Positions 7,615-13,255 of a stretch of DNA of 13,255 nucleotides are shown one piece after another; position 1 is the stretch's first letter; each line of letters begins with the position of its first letter. Origin of the DNA: Bryobacteraceae bacterium (GTDB lineage: Bacteria > Acidobacteriota > Terriglobia > Bryobacterales > Bryobacteraceae). The DNA is taken from the NCBI GenBank assembly GCA_029975915.1, contig JARKOC010000537.1, positions 1 through 13,255 on the forward strand, in the 5' to 3' direction. The notes under the pieces were generated by a model. It saw only the letters and a list, made by a program, of their open reading frames with translations, was not told the origin of the DNA and ran no database searches. The translations under genes were made by a program, and so were the position numbers.

Positions 7615-8406
7615 CTAGAGGTGGCGATAGGCAAAAATCGCCTCATCTGGGGCTTCTAGGACTTCCTGTGCATCCAGACGGGTTTCAACGGGTGCGTACT
7701 CAGCTTCGGATGAGATCACGATTACAGGAGCGGCGCACAATTGCAGCGTGCGGCGGCCGAGTGTGACGCGAGTCATGCCGATGAGTGCGTCCACGATTTC
7801 GGGGCGCGTTACCGGCGCCTGGACGACCCAGGATGGTGGGTCATTTAAGTCATGATGTGTCAAACGGTAGTGCTCGACGATGCGGATGGCGAGCGCGACA
7901 TCGGGCGTCAACACGCCGTGGTAGCAGACCGCCTGAACGGTGAGCGATTCCCGCAGAGCTTCTCGTGAGGCGGGCCGGCCGACCTGGCGGCCGTTGGCCG
8001 AGAAGATGAGATCGCGGGTGACGAAATAAGGCTTGATGTCGATCAGGGGTGTGCGGTCAAGGAAATCGAGCCGGTCAACGTGAATCGAGAGTCCGTCGAT
8101 GCGCTCGATACGGGTGGCGGTGAGGCCGATCGGGTTGGGGCGGGCAGGCGAGCGGACGGCGAAAACGCCATGAAGTCCGCCGGGTCCGGAATGACGCACG
8201 CCGCGCGGTGTCACCTGCAGGACGTGGCGCTCATCGCGCCCCTGGTCAAGCCATGCCAGGACCCAGATGTGGGAGTGTTTTTCGATCTCGAGAAGCGCTG
8301 GCCCGAATTGCGGGAAGATTTCGAGGATCGCCGGCACGCCCCAGGGCGGCATTGACTTCCGGTCAGTTATCGAAGATCGAATGTTGCCCACGGGCGTGAG
8401 GTTCAT
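7615..8406 (-). CDS. trmO: TrmO/TsaA-like tRNA m6t6A37 methyltransferase domain fused to an FmdE-like domain
   Basis: TrmO uses S-adenosylmethionine to N6-methylate t6A37 of certain tRNAs. Residues 1 to about 135 carry its hallmarks: PVGNIRSS at the start, GVFAVRSPARPNPIGLT (80-96) and LDRTPLIDIKPYF (116-128). Residues about 155-225 do not belong to TrmO. The pattern VQAVCYHGVLTPDVALAIR...EIVDALIGMTRVTLGRRTL resembles FmdE (formylmethanofuran dehydrogenase operon E), whose signature is FHGHLCPG...DA...TGCTxGK. The metal-binding Cys of LCPG is replaced (LTPD) and the later TGC is MTR, so that domain is probably altered in function. The ATG overlaps the stop of the BON gene (ATGA), so it is the last, translationally coupled gene of the phoH operon. 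The TrmO part is secure; the FmdE call is by motif only. Confidence 0.85.
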   Translation of the reverse strand: MNLTPVGNIRSSITDRKSMPPWGVPAILEIFPQFGPALLEIEKHSHIWVLAWLDQGRDERHVLQVTPRGVRHSGPGGLHGVFAVRSPARPNPIGLTATRIERIDGLSIHVDRLDFLDRTPLIDIKPYFVTRDLIFSANGRQVGRPASREALRESLTVQAVCYHGVLTPDVALAIRIVEHYRLTHHDLNDPPSWVVQAPVTRPEIVDALIGMTRVTLGRRTLQLCAAPVIVISSEAEYAPVETRLDAQEVLEAPDEAIFAYRHL

Positions 8407-8693
8407 GGAAACTGACGGACCTCAACCTGATTGACGACAGACTTTACGCCCTTCACTTTTTTGGCCAGTTTTTCGACCTTCTGGCGCGCGCTCTCCTTCT
8501 TCACCGTGCCTTTGACTGTGACCACTCCGTCCTTGACCTCGACCTCGAGGGCGCCACCCTTGACATCGGGATCGCGCACCAGGCGCAGGCGGACCTCGTC
8601 ATAGATCCGGTCGTCCTCGGACGACTGGCGGGCGCCCACGGGCAAAACAGGAAGAATTGGCAGCAGTGCTAGGAGAAACGAAGATCGTCGCAT
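8403..8693 (-). CDS. Small exported BON-domain protein (96 aa)
   Basis: The N-terminus MRRSSFLLALLPILPVLPVGARQ is a signal peptide or single membrane anchor. The rest (about 27-93) is one BON domain: DDRIYDEVRLRLVRDPDVKGGALEVEV, then DGVVTVKGTVKKESARQKVEKLAKKVKGVKSVVNQVEV, with the family's G-x-V-x-L/V-x-G-T-V core. BON domains occur in periplasmic or envelope proteins such as OsmY and are thought to bind membranes or partners. The ATG at 8693 is chosen because it gives a signal peptide and has AGGTGA shortly upstream, made of the last bases of era; the longer reading frame upstream only mirrors era. The gap to era is 4 bp and the stop overlaps the next gene, so it is cotranscribed. Exact role unknown. 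Confidence 0.86.
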   Translation of the reverse strand: MRRSSFLLALLPILPVLPVGARQSSEDDRIYDEVRLRLVRDPDVKGGALEVEVKDGVVTVKGTVKKESARQKVEKLAKKVKGVKSVVNQVEVRQFP

Positions 8694-8697
8694 GGGA

Positions 8698-9666
8698 TCA
8701 CCTAATCCCATTATCTCCCTGTTCATCTCCAGGAGCGTCCATGATCGTACCGGCATCTCCGGATCTTCCCCCATACACGGCGCGCCAGTCGAGTTCCTTG
8801 AGAAACGCCGGGTTCTCGCGCCAGCCGGGCTGGACCTTGACGAACAATTCCAGGAAGAACCGCCGCCCGAGGAGGGCCTCGAGTTCGAGACGGGCCTCAG
8901 TTCCGATGCGCTTGAGCATCGCCCCTTTGGCGCCAACGATGATAATCTTCTGTCCCGGCCGCTCGACATAGATGGTGGCCGCGACGCGTGTCAGGCGCGG
9001 CTTCTCTTCCCACTGGTCGACGAGCACAGCGACCGAATGGGGGACCTCATCGCGAGTCAAAAGGATGATCTTCTCGCGGATGGATTCCGCGACGATGAAA
9101 CGCTCTGGGCTGTCGGTCAGGTAGTCGGAGGGGAAGAAGGGAGGTCCCTCGGGCAGGCGGGAGACGATGGCTTGCATGAGTTCCTCACAGCCCTCTCCTG
9201 TTGCAGCCGAGATGTTCAGATACTCCTCGAACTCGTGTTTCTGGCGGAAGCCTTCAAGCAGTGGCGCCAAGGCCGACTTTGACTTCAATCGGTCGATTTT
9301 GTTGAGGGCGAGCAGTGCGGGGGTGGACGCCTTTTTCAATAGCGATAGCGCCTCCTCGTCGGCATCAGCGAGCGGACGCGTGGCGTCGTGGACGTAGACG
9401 AGCAGGTCGCGCGAATCAAGGGCTTCCTGGATTGATTGCATCATGCGCCGGTTGATGGCCGACTCGGCCGGGTGGATGCCCGGTGTGTCGAGGAAAACCA
9501 CCTGAGATGCCGGCGTGGTCAGGACACCCTGAATGATCGTGCGGGTGGTTTGGGGTTTGTCGGCGACGATGGCTACTTTTGCGCCAACCAGCCGGTTGAC
9601 GAGGGTTGATTTGCCGGCGTTAGGCCGCCCAAGGACAGAGACGAATCCGGAGACATGATTAGGCAA
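8698..9666 (-). CDS. era: GTPase Era, 16S rRNA/30S maturation factor
   Basis: Era is an essential GTPase that binds the 3' end of 16S rRNA and checks 30S assembly. G motifs: G1 GRPNAGKST (13-21), Thr in the KPQTTR switch I (about 38-43), G3 DTPG (60-63), G4 NKID (122-125), G5 SAA (153-155). The C-terminal KH RNA-binding domain contains GQKIIIVGAKGAMLKRIG (238-255), and VQPGWRENPAFLKELDWR is the standard Era ending. About 25 further residues (to GDEQGDNGIR) are extra. The start is TTG at 9666-9664, not ATG: no ATG fits the conserved N-terminus (SGFVSVLGRPN), and GAGGAG lies 9 bases upstream, overlapping the stop of the preceding gene. It sits with ybeY and the phoH-like gene, the common bacterial grouping of rRNA maturation genes. 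Confidence 0.96.
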   Translation of the reverse strand: MPNHVSGFVSVLGRPNAGKSTLVNRLVGAKVAIVADKPQTTRTIIQGVLTTPASQVVFLDTPGIHPAESAINRRMMQSIQEALDSRDLLVYVHDATRPLADADEEALSLLKKASTPALLALNKIDRLKSKSALAPLLEGFRQKHEFEEYLNISAATGEGCEELMQAIVSRLPEGPPFFPSDYLTDSPERFIVAESIREKIILLTRDEVPHSVAVLVDQWEEKPRLTRVAATIYVERPGQKIIIVGAKGAMLKRIGTEARLELEALLGRRFFLELFVKVQPGWRENPAFLKELDWRAVYGGRSGDAGTIMDAPGDEQGDNGIR

Positions 9667-9679
9667 GAAAGAACACTCC

Positions 9680-10948
9680 TCAGGCTGTTTCAGCCTCTTC
9701 CTCGTGGTCTAGTTCGGCGCGCGAAATGCGGACCTTGATAACGCGCAAAGAGTCTGATACGAGAACTTCCAGGCGAAGCCCGTCGCGTTCAACTGAAGTG
9801 CCGGCTGGCGGGACCTCCCCGAGCCATTCGGTGACGAGTCCGCCGATAGTGGAGGCTTCTATCTCGCTTTCTGGCCGAAAACCAAATAAATCGCGGAGGT
9901 GATCCACGTCGAAGCTGCCGGAGACTGTAACCGATCCATCGGCGTTGCGGACCAGGTCGTGGGCGGGTTCGTGTTCGTCCCGGATTTCGCCAAAGACCTC
10001 CTCCATGAGGTCCTCCAGCGTGACCAGACCGGCAACGTTTCCGTACTCGTCGACTACATAGACAATGTGCGTACCCGAGTTCTGCATCTCCTTGACGAGG
10101 TTCGAGGCGAGCTTGGTTTCTGGGACGCCTGCGATGGGCCGCATCAGGTCGCGGATAGCGGTTCCAGCGGACGCGCCGGGGTCGAGTTCGAACATGTCGC
10201 GGACGTGGACGAACCCGATGATATTGTCGATTGACCCGCTGGTGACCGGAATGCGCGAGAACTGCTCATTGCGCACCAGGGTTCGCAAGTCATCGATCGA
10301 TCTGGAGGCATCGATGGTGACCATCTGGCGCCGGGGCGTCATGACTTCGCGTACGCGTTTGTCGCCAAAAGCGACCACGCTATGGATGAGCCGGCTGTCC
10401 TCCTTCTCGATGATGCCCTCCTCCTCGCCAGCGCTAATGAGCGCCTCTATATCCTCAGCAGGATTGGATTCCTCTTCCTGTTCGCCAGCCGGTTCGGCGA
10501 GCGAATGAAGCGAGTCGAGGAACTTCAGCAATGAAGTGACCGGCCGGATCAGAAGGGCGAGGAATCGCAGCACGGGGATGAGAGGAATCAGCCATGCGGC
10601 TGATGTGCGGCGGTAGAGGAGATGGGGAACAAGGTAACTGGAGAAAACCATGAGGAGCCAAGAGATGGCCAAGCCTTCGGCCAAGCCGATCCAACCGGGC
10701 GAATGCAGCAGAGTAATCGAGGACAGGATGACGCCGGCCGAAACAATAAGCGTGTGCTTGAGTAGCGAAAAGGTGAAGGCTCCCTCCTCCGTGTCGTAGC
10801 CGATCATCTCCATCAGGGATTCCTTGAAGAATTCCATGGCCGCCGATTCGCGGGCGCGGAGACGCAGCGCCTCAATATAGAGAAGTTGAACGAAGCCAAC
10901 CAGTGATAGCAGGACAGCAAAGACGCAGACTGTGAAGGCGAGGGTCAT
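9680..10948 (-). CDS. CNNM/CBS-domain membrane protein (CorC/HlyC family, magnesium/cobalt efflux type)
   Basis: Residues 1-30, about 63-83, 93-112 and 117-140 are hydrophobic and form a CNNM/DUF21-type membrane domain, a rather short one. An acidic linker (GEQEEESNPAED) leads to two CBS domains (about 200-320) with the family signature REVMTPRRQMVTID and DEYGNVAGLVTLEDLMEEVFG. A CorC_HlyC domain (about 330-412; NADGSVTVSGSFDVDHL, IGGLVTEWLGEVPPAGTSV) ends the protein. Relatives (CorC, YhdP, YfjD) are linked to Mg2+/Co2+ efflux or tolerance, with the CBS pair sensing adenine nucleotides; that role is known from the family, not shown here. The gene overlaps ybeY by ATGA and is followed after 13 bp by era. 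In many bacteria the same protein family follows ybeY. Confidence 0.93.
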   Translation of the reverse strand: MTLAFTVCVFAVLLSLVGFVQLLYIEALRLRARESAAMEFFKESLMEMIGYDTEEGAFTFSLLKHTLIVSAGVILSSITLLHSPGWIGLAEGLAISWLLMVFSSYLVPHLLYRRTSAAWLIPLIPVLRFLALLIRPVTSLLKFLDSLHSLAEPAGEQEEESNPAEDIEALISAGEEEGIIEKEDSRLIHSVVAFGDKRVREVMTPRRQMVTIDASRSIDDLRTLVRNEQFSRIPVTSGSIDNIIGFVHVRDMFELDPGASAGTAIRDLMRPIAGVPETKLASNLVKEMQNSGTHIVYVVDEYGNVAGLVTLEDLMEEVFGEIRDEHEPAHDLVRNADGSVTVSGSFDVDHLRDLFGFRPESEIEASTIGGLVTEWLGEVPPAGTSVERDGLRLEVLVSDSLRVIKVRISRAELDHEEEAETA

Positions 10949-11406
10949 CGTGCGCCACCTCTGCGTCCGGATCGTTCGATGAGGGTCGCTGGCAGGTCCA
11001 GCGCCTTGCGCCAGCGGGACTCAGCGCGCCGCATTTGTCCCTGGTCGGTTTCGTGGTCGTAACCAAGCAGGTGCAGCAGGCCATGGAGCATCAGGATTTC
11101 GATTTCGTCCTCGATGGCATGGCCGCGTGCAGCGGCCTGCTCGCGAGCACGCTGCCAACTGATGGCGATGTCGCCGAGCGACTCGGAGGGATCGCGGGCG
11201 GGAAAACTCAGGACATCGGTGGGCTCGTCCTTGTCGAGGAAGTCCCGGTTGAGGTCCCGCACGTCATCGTCGCCGGTGAGCATGGCGCAGAAGGAGTGGC
11301 CCGTGGCGACGCGAGTCCGCAGAGTTTCGGCGAAGGCGCGCAAACGAGGCCGGTTGAGCCTTCTTGGCGCGCGCCGGAATATCAGCAGGGGGTCTGTGTC
11401 CATCAT
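10945..11406 (-). CDS. ybeY: Endoribonuclease YbeY, 16S rRNA maturation factor
   Basis: YbeY is a single-strand-specific metallo-endoribonuclease involved in 16S rRNA 3'-end processing and ribosome quality control. The defining zinc motif is present, MLHGLLHLLGYDHETD (His108, His112, His118). The conserved LNRDFLDKDEPTDVLSFP (52-69) and SLGDIAIS (76-83) precede it. At 153 aa it has the usual length. The start codon abuts the phoH stop (TAGATGATG); the second ATG three bases on is equally possible. The stop overlaps the next gene by ATGA. Its place between the phoH-like gene and the CBS protein is the classical conserved order and supports co-translation. Confidence 0.96.
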   Translation of the reverse strand: MMDTDPLLIFRRAPRRLNRPRLRAFAETLRTRVATGHSFCAMLTGDDDVRDLNRDFLDKDEPTDVLSFPARDPSESLGDIAISWQRAREQAAARGHAIEDEIEILMLHGLLHLLGYDHETDQGQMRRAESRWRKALDLPATLIERSGRRGGAR

Positions 11407-12420
11407 CTAATCGGTTTTAGCTGATTCAACCGGCTGAGGTTCCTGGAGGGTCAGGGTGAGTTGGCGGCCGGCGCCGGTCAGTTCACTGTGGCGCTCGTAG
11501 GCTTTGACGATTCGCTGGACCAGAGCATTGCGGACGACGTCGTGTTCGTCAAAGTAGGTCACGCCGATGCCATCGACGCCGCGCAAGATCTCAACGGCGT
11601 CGAGTAGGCCGCAACGGCGCCCGGCGGGAAGGTCGATCTGGGTCAAGTCGCCGGTGACGACGAGTTTGGAGTTGAAGCCGATGCGGGTGAGCATCATCTT
11701 CATCTGCTCGGGCGTCGAGTTCTGGGCTTCGTCAAGAATGATAAAGCTGTCGTTCAGCGTGCGGCCTCGCATGAAGGCGAGCGGGGCGACTTCGATGGTG
11801 TTGCGTTCGAGCGCGCGTTCGACCTTCTCGGTTTCGAGCAGGTCGAATAATGCATCGTAGAGAGGGCGAAGATAGGGGTCAATCTTCTCCTGGAGCGTGC
11901 CAGGGAGGAAGCCGAGGCGTTCGCCGGCTTCGACGGCCGGACGCGTAAGAATGATGCGGGAGATCTGTTTGTTCAGCAAGGCCGAGACGGCCATGGCGAC
12001 GGCGAGGTAGGTCTTGCCTGTGCCGGCCGGGCCGATGCCGAAGACCAGATCGTTGTGTTCCATGAGGTCGAGGTAGGACCGCTGGTTGACAGTCTTGGGG
12101 ACGACGGTCTTTTTGCCGAAATTGCGTGCGCGGCCGCTTTCATATAGGCTGCGGAATGTCGTTGAGGAGTCCGCGGTAAGCACGCGCAGGTAACTATTGA
12201 CGTCGCCGGGCGGGATGCGCTGGCCGGCGTCAGCTAGGGCAAGGAATTCGCTTACGATGCGCTCGGCGCGCTGAACGGCCTCCTCCGCGCCCTCAATCTC
12301 GAGGCCATCATGCGTGATGCGGGTCTGAACGCCGAGCCCGGATTCAAGAAGACGTATGTTTTCGTCCCTAGTCCCAAAAAAAGCGTCAAGTCCGCGGTTC
12401 GATTTCAGGACGGTCTTCAT
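11407..12420 (-). CDS. ybeZ: PhoH-like (PhoH/YbeZ) ATPase
   Basis: YbeZ/PhoH-like proteins are P-loop ATPases that partner with YbeY and are thought to act on RNA, possibly as helicases. The protein shows Walker A GPAGTGKT (130-137), LTRPAVEAGERLGFLPG (158-174), Walker B FIILDEAQN (226-234) and VVTGDLTQIDLP (254-265), all standard for the family. The N-terminal 100 residues hold a KH-like region (about 20-60) as in other members. I chose the ATG at 12420 (337 aa); an in-frame TTG at 12492 would add 24 residues of low family resemblance. The Shine-Dalgarno site at 12420 is weak. It is the first gene of a six-gene operon that abuts ybeY with no gap. Confidence 0.95.
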   Translation of the reverse strand: MKTVLKSNRGLDAFFGTRDENIRLLESGLGVQTRITHDGLEIEGAEEAVQRAERIVSEFLALADAGQRIPPGDVNSYLRVLTADSSTTFRSLYESGRARNFGKKTVVPKTVNQRSYLDLMEHNDLVFGIGPAGTGKTYLAVAMAVSALLNKQISRIILTRPAVEAGERLGFLPGTLQEKIDPYLRPLYDALFDLLETEKVERALERNTIEVAPLAFMRGRTLNDSFIILDEAQNSTPEQMKMMLTRIGFNSKLVVTGDLTQIDLPAGRRCGLLDAVEILRGVDGIGVTYFDEHDVVRNALVQRIVKAYERHSELTGAGRQLTLTLQEPQPVESAKTD

Positions 12421-12526
12421 CGGCGAAGGGTACTCACACCCCGACCCGCGCGGGGAACGACCGGCATCAAGGCAGGCGAGCCTGGCTTCCAAAGCCTTAA
12501 TAAAAAGTCACTGTAAGGGAAGAAGA

Positions 12527-12595
12527 ATTGGGGCCGGATGGCACGCCCTCCTGTCCGGGCCCGCTTGACGCCGCCCGTTTCATCACGGCCCCAAT
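12527..12595. other. Long inverted repeat in the phoH leader / divergent gap
   Basis: ATTGGGGCCG (12527-12536) and CGGCCCCAAT (12586-12595) are perfect 10-bp complements. The stem extends by GATG/CATC with one bulged A, giving 14 pairs around a loop of about 40 bases that contains GGGCCCG. On the minus strand the hairpin is followed by a pyrimidine-rich stretch (TTCTTCTTCCCTT), so it could act as an attenuator ahead of the phoH operon, or as a DNA palindrome bound by a regulator. A possible -10 (TATATT, 12598-12593, minus) overlaps its edge, which fits an operator better than a transcribed hairpin. Confidence 0.4.
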
Positions 12596-12669
12596 ATAGC
12601 ATGGATGCCGGTCAGTTCAGGCCTTGCCAGTTCGAGCAGGGCTGATTGCGGGCGGCGCGGAAATGCACT

Positions 12670-12699
12670 TTGCGCGGGCGCAGCCGGTTGCGCTATAGT
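12670..12699 (+). promoter_or_regulatory. Predicted sigma-70-like promoter of the tRNA-Tyr/tRNA-Thr/tuf operon
   Basis: TTGCGC (12670-12675), an 18-base GC-rich spacer and TATAGT (12694-12699) form a plausible strong promoter, with a transcript start predicted near 12706, about 35 bases before tRNA-Tyr. The -35 keeps TTG and the -10 differs from TATAAT at one position. A partly similar stretch lies just upstream of tRNA-Thr. Confidence 0.55.
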
Positions 12700-12739
12700 G
12701 AGAACGTTGCCGTAACCGAGGCGACGCCGCGTGTTGTGT

Positions 12740-12827
12740 GGGCAGGTGGCAGAGCGGTCAAATGCAACGGGCTGTAAACCCGTCGCCCCTTGGGGCTACG
12801 GTGGTTCAAATCCATCCCTGCCCACCA
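12740..12827 (+). tRNA. tRNA-Tyr (anticodon GTA)
   Basis: The acceptor arms GGGCAGG (12740-12746) and CCTGCCC pair perfectly, followed by discriminator A and an encoded CCA (12825-12827). The anticodon stem ACGGG/CCCGT encloses the loop CTGTAAA with anticodon GTA. A long variable arm (CGCCCC-TTGGGGC) marks it as a class II tRNA, as bacterial tRNA-Tyr is. The T-loop TTCAAAT is standard. Confidence 0.97.
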
Positions 12828-12897
12828 TATAAAAGCAAGATTCCACCGATCTGGTTCTCTGCGCGGGCGCGGGTTGCGGTATTCTAATTTTGTCCGG

Positions 12898-12973
<76 letters not shown>

Positions 12974-13114
12974 TGGTTCATGCGCGGGAGTCCTTACCGG
13001 AAGCCAGACTGGCTTGGGAGCGCCTCCGGGCAAACGCCTCACGAATGAGGACAAACCGGGGCCGGTAAAAGGGCTCGGCATAGATCGACAGGTTGGCAAC
13101 AGGGAGTCGCACTC
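12974..13114 (+). promoter_or_regulatory. Structured leader between tRNA-Thr and tuf
   Basis: This 141-base leader contains two clear hairpins: AAGCCA-GAC-TGGCTT (13001-13015) and CCTCA-CGAA-TGAGG (13037-13050, a tetraloop). No T-run follows, so neither is an obvious terminator. The tuf Shine-Dalgarno AGGGAG lies at 13101-13106, 8 bases before ATG. The structures could be tRNA-processing or mRNA-stability elements; regulation is only a guess. Confidence 0.3.

Positions 13115-13255
<141 letters not shown>

Larger units (their letters stand above)
12421..12739. other. Intergenic region between divergent phoH and tRNA-tuf operons
   Basis: No gene is visible. The phoH side holds a CCCCG...CGGGG arm pair near 12438-12454, a GGCTT-TGG-AAGCC type hairpin near 12480-12500 and an AT-rich run (TTAATAAAAAG) that might carry a phoH -10. 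The middle holds the long inverted repeat at 12527-12595. The right part carries the plus-strand promoter for the tRNA operon. I cannot fix the phoH transcription start. Confidence 0.5.

Noticed and set aside
8694..8969. Upstream extension of the BON-domain gene
   Set aside because: It reads era in another frame and would remove the signal peptide from the N-terminus.
12421..12492. TTG-initiated extension of the PhoH-like protein
   Set aside because: The added 24 residues are unlike the family and the ATG at 12420 gives a normal length.

Overview
The window looks like a chromosomal segment of a GC-rich (roughly 60% by eye) bacterium, most likely an Acidobacteriota member of the Bryobacterales/Solibacter type. 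That rests on the EF-Tu N-terminus (GHIDHGKTT after a [13 protein letters not shown] start), the large secreted M14 peptidase and general gene style. It is an inference, not a database result.

Left third (about 1-4440, minus strand): a compact type II-C CRISPR-Cas operon, cas9 (1026 aa) - cas1 - cas2, with overlapping genes. No csn2 or cas4 is present, and all expected nuclease motifs are intact. Cas9 has a good sigma-70-like promoter and a Shine-Dalgarno site. Six bases beyond the cas2 stop lies a 43-bp imperfect palindrome followed by exactly 30 bases to the window edge. This could be the first repeat and spacer of a CRISPR array cut off by the edge, or an operon terminator; one copy cannot decide.

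4421-5002: a gene-free stretch of about 580 bp, unusually rich in hairpins, inverted repeats and direct repeats. On the plus strand it holds a possible tracrRNA 3' half (an AAGG-type nexus hairpin and a 9-bp GC terminator-like hairpin). The same bases also look like a palindromic dispersed element of about 245 bp, ending in inverted TGTAAATG. The two readings compete.

5003-7396 (minus): a secreted M14-type zinc carboxypeptidase. 7615-12420 (minus): a tightly packed six-gene housekeeping operon, phoH - ybeY - CNNM/CBS (CorC-like) - era - BON-domain protein - TrmO-like tRNA methyltransferase fused to an FmdE-like domain. It combines ribosome and rRNA maturation (PhoH-like, YbeY, Era), an envelope/ion-transport protein, a small exported BON protein and a tRNA modifier. 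Three junctions overlap or abut (ATGA, TAGATG), implying translational coupling.

Right end (plus): a promoter, tRNA-Tyr(GTA), tRNA-Thr(GGT), a structured leader and the first 47 codons of tuf, the start of the widespread tRNA-tuf-secE-nusG cluster. The phoH operon and the tRNA-tuf operon are divergent; the gap between them holds a long perfect-stem inverted repeat.
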